This document shows, in pieces, positions 1 through 8,207 of a stretch of 40,616 nucleotides of DNA. The notes beneath the pieces were generated by a model. The model saw only the letters and a list, made by a program, of their open reading frames with translations, did no database searches and was not told the origin of the DNA. Each line of letters starts with the position of its first letter. The first letter of the stretch is position 1. Source of the stretch: Anaerofilum sp. (GTDB lineage Bacteria; Bacillota; Clostridia; Oscillospirales; Ruminococcaceae). The position numbers and the translations under genes are program-made. The DNA lies in contig JAHHUF010000005.1 in NCBI GenBank assembly GCA_020024115.1, positions 1 through 40,616 of the forward strand. Reading direction: 5' to 3'.

Positions 1-287
1 TCTTTTTCTACAATAAACAGTATCTGCTGCGTTAAAAATACTCGGAATCCAGCAAAGATTCCTGTGTTTTTTGTCTTGCATCTGCTTGTTTCCTGCGAAA
101 AATTCATCAATTTCTTAGTTTTCAGAAACGCCCTAATAAACATAAAATGACCCTGCTATTAAACCAAATTAGAATTATCTTCTGCCACAGCCTAATTATG
201 GTTATTTTTTTGTAAATTCCCATCGCCCATCCCAATATCTATTCTCTAATAAACAAATTTTTCCTTAATTTATAATAAAAAGAAAAA
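1..287. other. AT-rich gene-free left edge
   Basis: No convincing coding region is seen here on either strand. The stretch is AT-rich and lies beyond the terminator of the ribosomal operon. I see no RNA gene or clear repeat. Confidence 0.5.
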
Positions 288-331
288 CCAAAAACGCCTT
301 CCCCTGCTAGCAACGGGGAAGGCGTTTTTGG
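288..331 (-). terminator. Intrinsic terminator of the ribosomal superoperon
   Basis: A perfect 17-bp inverted repeat (288-304 with 315-331) encloses a 10-nt loop. On the minus strand it is followed by a T-rich tract (about 275-290). It sits about 50 bp past the rplQ stop and is the obvious end of the long minus-strand operon. Confidence 0.92.
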
Positions 332-383
332 TAGGGCATCTCTGAATGTCGACCTTCAGATTGAACCTAAAATATTTAAAAAA

Positions 384-725
384 TTAAACCAATTCGATGA
401 TTGCCATTTCAGCTGCATCACCACGACGAACACCAATCTTTACGATTCGGGTGTAGCCGCCGTTACGGTCTGCATATTTAGGGGCAACTTCATCAATAAC
501 CTTTTTAGCAACGGTCTCTTTGGTGATGTAAGAGAACACCTGACGCTTTGCGTGCAGGTCACCACGCTTACCGAGGGTTACCATTTTTTCGGCCATAGAG
601 CGAACCTCTTTGGCACGGGTAACGGTAGTTTCAATCTTACCATTTTCAAACAGGTAAGTTACCATACCACGCAGCATGGACTTGCGGTGGTCACTGGTTC
701 TGCCAAGCTTTCTGGTACCGGGCAT
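384..725 (-). CDS. rplQ: 50S ribosomal protein L17
   Basis: This is the large-subunit protein bL17, which sits near the exit of the peptide tunnel. The 113-residue product starts MPGTRKLGRTSDHRKSMLRG, the family's typical N terminus, and has the usual bacterial length. An ATG preceded by a GGAG-type site supports the start. It is the last gene of the superoperon, 23 bp downstream of rpoA, and is followed by a strong terminator. The rpoA-rplQ order is the standard end of the alpha operon. Confidence 0.97.
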   Translation of the reverse strand: MPGTRKLGRTSDHRKSMLRGMVTYLFENGKIETTVTRAKEVRSMAEKMVTLGKRGDLHAKRQVFSYITKETVAKKVIDEVAPKYADRNGGYTRIVKIGVRRGDAAEMAIIELV

Positions 726-748
726 CCCGTTTCACTCCTTTGCACTAA

Positions 749-1702
749 TTACTCTTCGTCTTTTGTGAGGTTGAAGCCCAGGGACTGCAGCTTTGCAATC
801 ACTTCTTCCAGGCTCTTGCGGCCGAGGTTACGAACCTTCATCATTTCGTCCTCGGACTTGTTCACAAGGTCTTCAACTGTGTTGATGCCGGCACGTTTCA
901 AGCAGTTAAAGCTGCGTACCGACAGATCCAGCTCTTCAATAGTCATTTCCAGAGCCTTCTCTTTGCCCTTATCGTCTTTTTCCACCATGATTTCTGCATC
1001 CATAGCTTCCTGAGACAGGTTTACAAACAGGTTCAAATGCTCAGTCAGCACACGTGCTGCAAGGCTCACAGCCTCTTTTGCACTGATTGTGCCATCAGTC
1101 CAAACTTCCAAACTCAGTTTATCGTAGTCGGTGATTTGACCGACACGAGTGTTCTCGACGATTGGGTTCACCTTCAGAACGGGGGTGTAGATGCTGTCAA
1201 TGGGAAGGGTTCCCATTGGCACCTGCTCCATATTCTGCTTATTGCGCTCCGCAGGGACATAGCCGCGGCCCTTATCGAAGGTCAGCTCCATAATCAGCTG
1301 TGCTCCTTCGTCCAGGGTGGCGATGTGCCAGTCGGGATTCAGGATCTCGATTTCGGTATCCTGACGAATGCTGCCGGCTGTTACTTCGCCCTCGCCACTT
1401 GCTTCAATACGCACAGTTTTGGGGCCGTCAGAGTACAACTTTGCAGTCACACCCTTCAAGTTCAGCACGATTTCGGTGACATCCTCTTTCACACCAGGAA
1501 TGGTGGAAAACTCATGGACAACACCATCAATTTTCACGCTTGTGATCGCAACGCCGGGAAGCGAAGAGAGCAGTACACGCCGTAAGCTATTGCCCAGAGT
1601 AGTACCAAATCCTCTCTCCAGGGGCTCCACGACGAATTTGCCGTAGCGGCCGTCTGGGGACAAGGTTTCGGTGTCAATCCTGGGCCGTTCAATCTCCATC
1701 AT
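749..1702 (-). CDS. rpoA: DNA-directed RNA polymerase subunit alpha
   Basis: This is the alpha subunit that nucleates core RNA polymerase assembly (317 aa). The N-terminal assembly domain includes the LGNSLRRVLLSSLPG segment near residues 36-50. The C-terminal domain (about 248-310) contains the helix-hairpin-helix region LGRKSLEEVIAKL that contacts UP elements and activators. Two tandem ATG codons follow a GGAGGG site and either could start the protein; the first is used here. It lies 77 bp downstream of rpsD, and that gap contains a 9-bp hairpin. rplQ follows. Confidence 0.97.
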   Translation of the reverse strand: MMEIERPRIDTETLSPDGRYGKFVVEPLERGFGTTLGNSLRRVLLSSLPGVAITSVKIDGVVHEFSTIPGVKEDVTEIVLNLKGVTAKLYSDGPKTVRIEASGEGEVTAGSIRQDTEIEILNPDWHIATLDEGAQLIMELTFDKGRGYVPAERNKQNMEQVPMGTLPIDSIYTPVLKVNPIVENTRVGQITDYDKLSLEVWTDGTISAKEAVSLAARVLTEHLNLFVNLSQEAMDAEIMVEKDDKGKEKALEMTIEELDLSVRSFNCLKRAGINTVEDLVNKSEDEMMKVRNLGRKSLEEVIAKLQSLGFNLTKDEE

Positions 1703-1721
1703 TCAAAACCCTCCTTGGTCA

Positions 1722-1745
1722 GCCGGCACACAGCAATGTGCCGGC
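1722..1745 (-). other. Hairpin in the rpsD-rpoA spacer
   Basis: A 9-bp perfect stem (1722-1730 with 1737-1745, GCCGGCACA and its complement) has a 6-nt loop and lies just ahead of the rpoA ribosome binding site on the minus-strand transcript. There is no T-run, so it is not a normal terminator. It could be an mRNA processing or stability element, or could tune rpoA translation. Confidence 0.55.
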
Positions 1746-1779
1746 ATCGTTGATTCGCGTTCCCTGTGCAGGCAGCGGA

Positions 1780-2406
1780 TTATTTGGAGTACAACTCAAC
1801 GATGAGATGCTCTTCAACTTCAAAGTCGATATCAGCACGGTCGGGCAGACGGTCTACCACAACACTCATCTTTTCTGCGTCCTTGGTCATCCATACAGGA
1901 GTGGGACGAGCAGAGTTCTTCTCAATACACTCTTTGATTTTACCGCAATCGGTGGTCTTAACTTCTACCTTGTCGCCTGCTTTCAGCAAGTAGGAAGCAA
2001 TGTTAACAACCTCGCCGTTCACGGTGAAGTGACGGTGCAGCACCAGCTGACGGGCTTCCTTGCGGCTCATTGCAAAGCCTGCACGGTAAACCACGTTGTC
2101 CAGCCTGCTTTCAAGGATCCTAAGCAGGTTCTCACCGGTCATACCGGTTTTGCGCTCAGCCAGCTCAAAGTAATGAGCAAACTGACCTTCCAGAACACCA
2201 TAATAACGCTTTGCCTTCTGCTTTGCACGCAGCTGCAAGCCATACTCAGATACTTTTTTACGAGCATTGAGCTGACCATGCTGACCAGGTGCGAAAGCAC
2301 GGGTGTTCATAGAGCATTTCTCAGAATAGCAGCGCTCGCCTTTCAAAAAGAGCTTTTGGCCCTCACGGCGGCACTGGCGGCAAACAGCGCCTGTATATCT
2401 TGCCAT
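1780..2406 (-). CDS. rpsD: 30S ribosomal protein S4
   Basis: This is uS4, a primary 16S rRNA binder that starts small-subunit assembly (208 aa). The N terminus has Cys9, Cys12, Cys26 and Cys31, the zinc-binding (C+) arrangement. The S4 RNA-binding domain follows at about residues 98-160 (SRLDNVVYRAGFAMSRKEAR). It lies 18 bp downstream of rpsK in the alpha-operon segment. In Bacillus rpsD is a separate autoregulated gene; here it sits inside the alpha cluster, as in many Clostridia. Confidence 0.97.
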   Translation of the reverse strand: MARYTGAVCRQCRREGQKLFLKGERCYSEKCSMNTRAFAPGQHGQLNARKKVSEYGLQLRAKQKAKRYYGVLEGQFAHYFELAERKTGMTGENLLRILESRLDNVVYRAGFAMSRKEARQLVLHRHFTVNGEVVNIASYLLKAGDKVEVKTTDCGKIKECIEKNSARPTPVWMTKDAEKMSVVVDRLPDRADIDFEVEEHLIVELYSK

Positions 2407-2424
2407 TCGATGTTCCTCCTTAAA

Positions 2425-2826
2425 TTAGATACGGCGACGCTTGGGGGGGCGGCAGCCATTGTGAGGGATGGGGGTAACGTCCTTGATCATATTTACCTCC
2501 AGACCAGTAGCCTGCAGTGCACGGATAGCAGCTTCACGGCCTGCACCAGGTCCCTTCACATAAACCTCAACGGTCTTCATGCCATGCTCCATAGCAGCCT
2601 TGGCAGCGGTTTCAGCAGCGGTCTGAGCAGCAAACGGGGTGCTCTTACGAGAACCACGGAAGTTCAGTCCGCCGGAAGAAGCCCAAGATACGGTGTTGCC
2701 CTGCACATCGGTGATAGTAACAATAGTGTTATTGAATGTGCTTTGGATATGGGCAGCGCCGCGTTCGATGTTTTTACGCTCGCGACGTTTTGTACGAGCG
2801 GCAGTTTTCTTAGCAGCTTTCGCCAT
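2425..2826 (-). CDS. rpsK: 30S ribosomal protein S11
   Basis: This is uS11, part of the 30S platform near the mRNA exit (133 aa). After a basic N terminus come the conserved core (NNTIVTITDVQGN, FAAQTAAETAAKAAMEHGM) and the invariant C terminus DVTPIPHNGCRPPKRRRI. An ATG with a good ribosome binding site starts it 19 bp after rpsM. Length and ends match the family. Confidence 0.97.
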   Translation of the reverse strand: MAKAAKKTAARTKRRERKNIERGAAHIQSTFNNTIVTITDVQGNTVSWASSGGLNFRGSRKSTPFAAQTAAETAAKAAMEHGMKTVEVYVKGPGAGREAAIRALQATGLEVNMIKDVTPIPHNGCRPPKRRRI

Positions 2827-2845
2827 CTTACTGTCCTCCTAATAA

Positions 2846-3214
2846 TTATTTCTTCTTGTTGGCGACAGTACGCTTTGGACCTTTGCGTGTACGAGCATTG
2901 GTCTTGGAGCGCTGGCCACGAACGGGCAGACCCTTGCGGTGGCGAACGCCACGATAGCACTGGATCTCGATCAAACGCTTAATATCAAGCGCAGTGTTGC
3001 GGCGAAGATCGCCTTCAACGGTAAAGTTTTTGTCGATATACTCACGGATTTGGTTTTCTTGCTCTGCGGTCAAATCCTTTACACGAGTATCGGGGTTAAT
3101 CCCGGTAGCAGCCAGGATTTCTTTGGCAGAGCTATGACCGATGCCATAGATATAAGTCAGGCCAATTTCGACCCGCTTCTCACGGGGCAGGTCAACTCCG
3201 GCAATACGTGCCAT
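2846..3214 (-). CDS. rpsM: 30S ribosomal protein S13
   Basis: This is uS13, in the 30S head, which contacts P-site tRNA and the B1 inter-subunit bridges (122 aa). It begins MARIAGVDLPREKRVEIGLT and ends in the basic tail RTRKGPKRTVANKKK, both typical. The start has an AGGAGGTG site. It is separated from rpmJ by 80 bp that can fold into small hairpins, including GCTGG-CAT-CCAGC close to the rpmJ stop. rpsK follows. Confidence 0.97.
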   Translation of the reverse strand: MARIAGVDLPREKRVEIGLTYIYGIGHSSAKEILAATGINPDTRVKDLTAEQENQIREYIDKNFTVEGDLRRNTALDIKRLIEIQCYRGVRHRKGLPVRGQRSKTNARTRKGPKRTVANKKK

Positions 3215-3294
3215 CTTTCAGCACCTCCTGATAATTTATCCCAGTTGGTTCACAGCGAAAAGCGGGATGTTCATTCTTTCCGCTGGATGCCAGC

Positions 3295-3408
3295 TTAGCC
3301 CTGGCGCTGTTTGTGTTTGGGGTTTGCGCAGATTACCATAACACGGCCTTTGCGCTTAATTACCTTGCATTTTTCGCAAATGGGTTTTACGGAAGGTTTT
3401 ACCTTCAT
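3295..3408 (-). CDS. rpmJ: 50S ribosomal protein L36 (37 aa)
   Basis: This small gene encodes 37 residues, starting MKVKPSVKPICEKCKVIKRK and ending HKQRQG. bL36 is a zinc-ribbon protein of the large subunit. The C-x2-C (Cys11, Cys14), Cys27 and His32 are the expected zinc ligands, so this is the C+ form. It is preceded by a GGAGG site and lies between infA and rpsM, its standard place. Confidence 0.96.
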   Translation of the reverse strand: MKVKPSVKPICEKCKVIKRKGRVMVICANPKHKQRQG

Positions 3409-3439
3409 AACTGAACAACCTCCTTCATGCGGGGGGCGC

Positions 3440-3658
3440 TTACTTCGAGCGCCATGTGATACGGCCCTTTGTCAAATCATAGGGCGACATTTCCATTGTA
3501 ACTTTGTCTCCGGGAAGAATACGGATGAAATTCATGCGCAGCTTGCCGGAGATGTGGGCGAGCACTTTATGACCGCCTTGGATTTCCACCTGAAAGGTGG
3601 CATTTGGCATTGCTTCAACAACAGTGCCTTCCACTTCGATAACGTCTTCTTTAGACAA
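3440..3658 (-). CDS. infA: Translation initiation factor IF-1 (TTG start)
   Basis: IF-1 is an OB-fold protein that occupies the 30S A site during initiation (72 aa, the exact usual length). The sequence has the conserved VIEVEGTVVEAMPNATFQVE and GDKVTMEMSPYDLTKGRI segments. The first codon is TTG, set about 9 nt after a GAGGAGG site that lies inside the end of the upstream gene. The reading frame overlaps the KOW gene by 8 bp, so translation is probably coupled. Confidence 0.95.
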   Translation of the reverse strand: MSKEDVIEVEGTVVEAMPNATFQVEIQGGHKVLAHISGKLRMNFIRILPGDKVTMEMSPYDLTKGRITWRSK

Positions 3659-3935
3659 GCTTCATATCCTCCTCTGTGCCCATTGGGCAGGTGGTTTGCT
3701 CAAAGGCTTCCACTGCCTGTTTGAGCTTTTGGTCATTTGAAAGGGCCGCGGCCGGCAGTATTGTGTTTGTTTTTGCAAGATGAGCGGGATTTTTGGGTTT
3801 TGGATTTGCCAGCAAATGCCGTTTTCCGTCTGCAACCATTGCCCGACTTTGCTCTATCTTCACAACAACAAAATACTGCGTCTTGTCCCTTCCGGCTTTC
3901 GAGCGCACGATTTGGCCCACACTCAGGTCTTTCAT
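3651..3935 (-). CDS. KOW-domain RNA-binding protein (L14e-like)
   Basis: This 94-residue protein matches the small KOW-domain proteins found between map and infA in many Clostridia. The N terminus MKDLSVGQIVRSKAGRDKTQ followed by FVVVKIEQSRAMVADGKRHLL is the KOW/L14e-like fold (about residues 5-45); the rest is less conserved. It overlaps map by 4 bp (ATGA) and infA by 8 bp. The role is not established in the sequence. Its position suggests a translation-associated RNA-binding function. Confidence 0.85.
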   Translation of the reverse strand: MKDLSVGQIVRSKAGRDKTQYFVVVKIEQSRAMVADGKRHLLANPKPKNPAHLAKTNTILPAAALSNDQKLKQAVEAFEQTTCPMGTEEDMKLV

Positions 3936-4693
3936 GCTTCCTCCTCAGCCACTGTCAGAATCTCCGGTCCTTTTGCAGTAATAGCAATTGTGTGCTCAAA
4001 ATGGGCACTCAACCCGCCATCTGCAGTAACAACCGTCCATCCATCAGAAAGGGTTTTCACTCCATGGCTTTTCTGATTCACCATGGGTTCAATGGCGATG
4101 GTCATTCCTCCAACCAGTCGTGGTCCTCTCCCGGCGATGCCGAAATTCGGAACTTCTGGTTCTTCATGGAGATTTTTCCCAACTCCGTGTCCAACATACT
4201 GCCGAACCACGGAAAAGCCATTTTTCTCTACCCAAGCTTGTACTGCTGCGCTGATGTCTCCTACTCGGCTGCCCACTACTGCGGCCGCAATCCCTTTGTG
4301 CAGGGATTCTTTGGTAACGTCCATCAAACGCTGTGCTTCTATGTCAACTTTACCGCACCCAAAGGTTGCAGCATTGTCACCATTAAAACCATCAATAACA
4401 GCTCCGGTATCGATGCTGACAATATCTCCCGGCCGAATGACAACCTTTTTGGAAGGAATGCCATGAATGACCTGGTCGTTCATGCTGATGCAAGCACTTG
4501 CAGGAAATCCATACAAGCCCTTAAAGTTAGGCTTTGCACCCTGCCGGACGATAGTGTCATAAACAATCTGATCAAGATCAGCGGTGGTGATACCGGCTTC
4601 AATCGCATCTCCTGCTGCTTTCAGTGCCATTGCACTGATTCGGCAGGCAACACGCATTTGCTCAAGTTCATGAGCCGTCTTTACCGAAATCAC
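3932..4693 (-). CDS. map: Type I methionyl aminopeptidase (GTG start)
   Basis: This enzyme removes the initiator methionine from nascent proteins, a co-translational cytoplasmic step (253 aa). Metal ligands of the pita-bread fold are visible: two Asp in SIDTGAVIDGFNGDNAATF, His in GHGVGKNLHEEP, Glu in AIEPM and Glu in HFEHTI. Translation starts at GTG within a GTGA overlap with the adk stop, about 10 nt after a GGAGG site. It ends in an ATGA overlap with the KOW gene. Gene order adk-map is standard. Confidence 0.95.
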   Translation of the reverse strand: MISVKTAHELEQMRVACRISAMALKAAGDAIEAGITTADLDQIVYDTIVRQGAKPNFKGLYGFPASACISMNDQVIHGIPSKKVVIRPGDIVSIDTGAVIDGFNGDNAATFGCGKVDIEAQRLMDVTKESLHKGIAAAVVGSRVGDISAAVQAWVEKNGFSVVRQYVGHGVGKNLHEEPEVPNFGIAGRGPRLVGGMTIAIEPMVNQKSHGVKTLSDGWTVVTADGGLSAHFEHTIAITAKGPEILTVAEEEA

Positions 4694-5331
4694 TTAGAAA
4701 CCGCCTCCAGTCCGGCCATGACTTTTGCTGTAATCTCAGCAACTTCGCCCTGACCGTTAATCACAAGCAGTTTTCCACGCTGACGATAGAAATCAATCAG
4801 CGGCTCGGTCAACTCGTGATAGGTGCGCAGACGCTCTTGAATGGTTGCGGGTTCATCATCCTTGCGGACAATCAAGCTGCCGTTGCAACGGTCGCAAACT
4901 TCAGGCTTCTGACTGGGTTTGTACAAGGTGTGATAGCTTGTTCCACAAGCGGAACAAACACGGCGTCCGGACAGACGCTGCATAATCACCTCGTCACTCA
5001 CCTCAATGTCTACTGCACAGTCAATCTCAACACCCATTTCTTCCAGTGCCTCAGCCTGTGCAACAGTGCGGGGTACGCCATCGAGGATAAAGCCGTTTTG
5101 GCAGTCCTCACTGGCAAGCCGCTCTTTAATGATGCTGATGATAACGGAATCGGGAACGAGCGCACCAGAGTCAATAAAACTCTTGGCTTTCAGACCCATC
5201 TCGGTTTCGTCCTTAATCGCTGCACGCAGAATATTTCCGGTGCTGATAGTGGGAATCCCCAACTTATCACAAACTACTTCCGCCTGTGTACCTTTGCCGG
5301 CGCCAGGAGCGCCCAAAAGGATCAATTTCAC
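4690..5331 (-). CDS. adk: Adenylate kinase with C4 zinc lid (GTG start)
   Basis: Adenylate kinase interconverts ATP + AMP and 2 ADP (213 aa). The P-loop LLGAPGAGKGTQ is at about residues 4-15 and the AMP-binding DGVPRT motif near residue 84. The LID contains C-x2-C ... C-x2-C (RVCSACG and EVCDRCNG), the structural zinc form of Gram-positive enzymes. The start is GTG, 8 nt after GGGGG. It lies 19 bp after secY and overlaps map by 4 bp. Confidence 0.96.
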   Translation of the reverse strand: MKLILLGAPGAGKGTQAEVVCDKLGIPTISTGNILRAAIKDETEMGLKAKSFIDSGALVPDSVIISIIKERLASEDCQNGFILDGVPRTVAQAEALEEMGVEIDCAVDIEVSDEVIMQRLSGRRVCSACGTSYHTLYKPSQKPEVCDRCNGSLIVRKDDEPATIQERLRTYHELTEPLIDFYRQRGKLLVINGQGEVAEITAKVMAGLEAVSK

Positions 5332-5350
5332 TACGGTGTCCCCCTTCCGA

Positions 5351-6652
5351 TTACTTCAGGATCGATTTATAATGGCGGGGAGCCATATAGCTCTCCAAAG
5401 AACGTGTAGTATCCAGTGCAACACCAACAATAATCAACATGCTGGTACCGCCCAGGTGAATGGATACACCTGTCAAATTTCCCAACACGATGGGCAAAAT
5501 GGCCACTACTACCAAAAATGCCGCACCAATGAAGGTAATTTTGCTCAATACTTTCGTAATGAACTCAGCGGTGGGACGGTCACCACGGATACCGGGAATC
5601 GCACCGTTGTTTTCACGCAGATTTTTTGCAATCTCTACGGGATTGTACTGAATTGCTACATAGAAATAGTTGAAACCAATAATCAACAAAGTATAGATTA
5701 CTGCATAAACCCAACCAGTGGTGCTGAATGTACGGAAGAATGCTGTCCAATAAGGATGAGCAATTGGGTCCAGATTCAACAAACCGCCGATGGTTGCAGG
5801 AATCATGCACAAGCTGGAGGCAAAGATAACCGGCATAACACCGCTCATATTCACTTTGATGGGAATGTAGGTGGACTGACCGCCATACATTTTGCGTCCC
5901 ATAACACGCTGTGCATATTTTACGGGGATGCGGCGTTCTGCACCGTTGAGAATTACAACAAATACAACAACTGCCAATCCCATCGCTACCAACAAAGGCA
6001 GGAACAAATAGTACAACGGCTGGTCTTGTGCTTTCAAAAGCAAGCCTTGTACTGCACCAATCAAATCCCGCCAACGAGAGATGATACCAACAAAAATCAG
6101 CAGAGAAACACCGTTGCCGATGCCTTTGTCATCAATTTGTTCGCCCATCCATGTCACCAGCATACTGCCGGCAACAAAGCAGGATACGATTACAATTGCA
6201 GCTAACACACCAGAAAAGCCCTGTGTATAGGTAACTGCTCCATATTGGTTTCTCATCAAGAAATAGAAACCAATTCCCATTACTACTGCAAAACCTGCAC
6301 CAGTATAGCGAGTGATTTTTTGCAGCTGACGCTGCCCTTCACGGCCTTCCTTTTGCAAGCGTTCCAGTGCCGGAATGGCAACTGCAAGCAGCTGAATAAT
6401 AATGGAAGCATTGATATAAGGCTGAACAGACAAAGCAAACAGTGCTGATTGCGAAAGAGCACCACCGCTCATCATGTTCAAATAGCCAAGCATGTTTTGG
6501 CTCTGAGAGAAAGCCTGTTTCATTACATTAGTATCAACAAAGGGAACCATTACGGTACAGCCCAATCGGAACAGAACCAAAATCATCAAGGTATACAGAA
6601 GCCGCTTACGCAGCTCCTCCACCTTCCAGGCATTCTTAAATGTGTCAAACAC
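5351..6652 (-). CDS. secY: Preprotein translocase subunit SecY (GTG start)
   Basis: SecY is the channel of the SecYEG translocon in the cytoplasmic membrane (433 aa, ten predicted membrane segments). Family segments are visible: the plug/TM2 area with GLGYLNMM-like sequence, the cytosolic loop ERRIPVKYAQR, and KNLRENNGAIPGIRGDRPTAEF before the last helices. It begins at GTG one base after the rplO stop; the AGGTGA ribosome site lies inside the last rplO codons, so the two are probably coupled. adk follows. Confidence 0.96.
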   Translation of the reverse strand: MFDTFKNAWKVEELRKRLLYTLMILVLFRLGCTVMVPFVDTNVMKQAFSQSQNMLGYLNMMSGGALSQSALFALSVQPYINASIIIQLLAVAIPALERLQKEGREGQRQLQKITRYTGAGFAVVMGIGFYFLMRNQYGAVTYTQGFSGVLAAIVIVSCFVAGSMLVTWMGEQIDDKGIGNGVSLLIFVGIISRWRDLIGAVQGLLLKAQDQPLYYLFLPLLVAMGLAVVVFVVILNGAERRIPVKYAQRVMGRKMYGGQSTYIPIKVNMSGVMPVIFASSLCMIPATIGGLLNLDPIAHPYWTAFFRTFSTTGWVYAVIYTLLIIGFNYFYVAIQYNPVEIAKNLRENNGAIPGIRGDRPTAEFITKVLSKITFIGAAFLVVVAILPIVLGNLTGVSIHLGGTSMLIIVGVALDTTRSLESYMAPRHYKSILK

Positions 6653-6653
6653 C

Positions 6654-7091
6654 TCAGATCACCTCGGCCTTTCCGCCTGCCTTTTCAATTTTCTCTTTTG
6701 CAGAAGCTGTATAGGCGGTGAGCTGTACAGTCAACTCTTTAGTGAGCTCGCCGTTGCCCAGAACCTTAACTCCATCTTTTGCTTTTTTAATGATGCCCTT
6801 TTCAATCAGAGCTTCAGTGGTAACAACGCTGCCAGCCTCGAACTTCTCCAAGTCGCTTACCTTAATGGTTGCATACTCAGTTGCGAAGATGTTGGTGAAA
6901 CCACGCTTAGGTAGACGACGCTGCAAAGGCATCTGACCACCTTCAAATCCGGCCTTCTTAACACCGGAACGAGCCTTCTGACCTTTATGACCGTAACCGG
7001 CAGTTTTACCGTTACCGCTACCATGGCCACGACCCTTACGCTTTGCTGCAGTGTTAGAACCAGCAGCGGGCTTTAACTCATGAAGTTTCAT
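6654..7091 (-). CDS. rplO: 50S ribosomal protein L15
   Basis: This is uL15, a late assembly protein of the large subunit (145 aa). It has the expected N terminus MKLHELKPAAGS and a glycine- and lysine-rich stretch (KGRGHGSGNGKTAGYGHKGQ). The reading frame stays open further upstream, but the ATG at 7091 follows a perfect GGAGGTGC site and gives the family's N terminus. It ends one base before secY. Confidence 0.96.
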   Translation of the reverse strand: MKLHELKPAAGSNTAAKRKGRGHGSGNGKTAGYGHKGQKARSGVKKAGFEGGQMPLQRRLPKRGFTNIFATEYATIKVSDLEKFEAGSVVTTEALIEKGIIKKAKDGVKVLGNGELTKELTVQLTAYTASAKEKIEKAGGKAEVI

Positions 7092-7113
7092 TGTGCTTGC
7101 ACCTCCTTGCGTA

Positions 7114-7299
7114 TTAGCCCTCAACGATCTCAACCATGTGGCTAATCTTTGCGATTTTGCCACGGGTCTGAGCGTTGTCAGGCTGAACAGTGGTGTGGCC
7201 GATTTTGGTCAGGCCCAGGCTCTTGGCGGTAGCGATCTGCTTTGCGCTGCGGCCCAGCAGGCTGCGTACCAGCTTGATGGTAATGGTCTTATTTTCCAT
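7114..7299 (-). CDS. rpmD: 50S ribosomal protein L30
   Basis: This is uL30, a small single-domain large-subunit protein (61 aa, normal bacterial length). The sequence KTITIKLVRSLLGRSAKQIA and VRG-like core are typical, and it ends near NISHMVEIVEG-type residues. It starts at ATG after GGAGGTAGC. It lies between rpsE (14 bp) and rplO (22 bp), the usual spc-operon place. Confidence 0.95.
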   Translation of the reverse strand: MENKTITIKLVRSLLGRSAKQIATAKSLGLTKIGHTTVQPDNAQTRGKIAKISHMVEIVEG

Positions 7300-7313
7300 T
7301 ATTCGCTACCTCC

Positions 7314-7814
7314 TTAACCCAAAATTTCTTTCACAGTTTTTCCACGCTTTGCAGCCACCTGCTCTGCACTGCTCAAACGGCACAAGCCATTGAATGTTGC
7401 AGTAACAACATTGCAGGGGTTGTTGGAGCGCAGGCTCTTGGTACGGATATCTTTGATACCTGCAACCTCAAGCACGGCACGAACAGGGCCGCCGGCGATA
7501 ACACCAGTACCAGGAGCTGCCGGACGCATCAGCACAGAACCTGCGCCGAACTTGCCCACAATCTCGTGAGGAATGGTGGTGCCTTTCAAAGCAACCTTGT
7601 ACATGTTTTTCTTTGCGTCCTCGATGCCCTTACGGATAGCCTCGGGAACCTCGCCAGCCTTACCCAGACCGAAACCGATGGTGCCGTTGCCGTCGCCCAC
7701 AACAACGAGAGCGCTAAATTTAAAGATACGGCCGCCCTTTACGGTTTTGGATACGCGGTTGATAGCGACGACCTTTTCTTTCAGATCCAGAGTGGATGCG
7801 TCAATTCTTTCCAT
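7314..7814 (-). CDS. rpsE: 30S ribosomal protein S5
   Basis: This is uS5, which lies at the mRNA entry tunnel and affects decoding fidelity (166 aa). The N-terminal double-stranded RNA-binding-like domain carries VNRVSKTVKGGRIFKFSALV followed by GDGNGTIGFGLGKAGEVPEA. The C-terminal domain has PAAPGTGVIAGGPVRAVLE. The ATG follows a GGAGG site 15 bp after rplR. Length and motifs match the family. Confidence 0.97.
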   Translation of the reverse strand: MERIDASTLDLKEKVVAINRVSKTVKGGRIFKFSALVVVGDGNGTIGFGLGKAGEVPEAIRKGIEDAKKNMYKVALKGTTIPHEIVGKFGAGSVLMRPAAPGTGVIAGGPVRAVLEVAGIKDIRTKSLRSNNPCNVVTATFNGLCRLSSAEQVAAKRGKTVKEILG

Positions 7815-7829
7815 TGTATCCTCCTTGCC

Positions 7830-8189
7830 TTACAGCTTCAAGCCGCCCTCACGGGCGCCTTCAGCCAAAGCTTTCACGCGGCCATGATATACGAAACCGC
7901 CACGATCAAACACCACATTGGTGATGCCCTTCTCCAGAGCCTTCTTTGCAACAGCATTACCAACTTTGGTTGCTGCTTCAATGTTGCCGCCGAAGCCCTC
8001 AAAACCCTTATCCATGCTGGATGCGCTAGCCAGAGTTACGCCGGCCATGTCATCAATAATCTGGGCATAGATGTGCTTGGAGGAGCGGAACACAGCGAGA
8101 CGGGGACGCTCAGCGGTGCCGCTGATTTTACCACGTACCCGGCGATGACGACGAAGACGGGCTTCGTTCTTATCGGGCTTATTAACCAT
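7830..8189 (-). CDS. rplR: 50S ribosomal protein L18
   Basis: This is uL18, which binds 5S rRNA in the central protuberance with L5 (119 aa). It has a basic N terminus (KNEARLRRHRRVRGKISGT), the core RPRLAVFRSSKHIYAQIIDD and the C terminus RGGFVYHGRVKALAEGAREG. ATG start, 18 bp downstream of rplF. Confidence 0.97.
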   Translation of the reverse strand: MVNKPDKNEARLRRHRRVRGKISGTAERPRLAVFRSSKHIYAQIIDDMAGVTLASASSMDKGFEGFGGNIEAATKVGNAVAKKALEKGITNVVFDRGGFVYHGRVKALAEGAREGGLKL

Positions 8190-8207
8190 TGTATTTCCCT
8201 CCTATGC

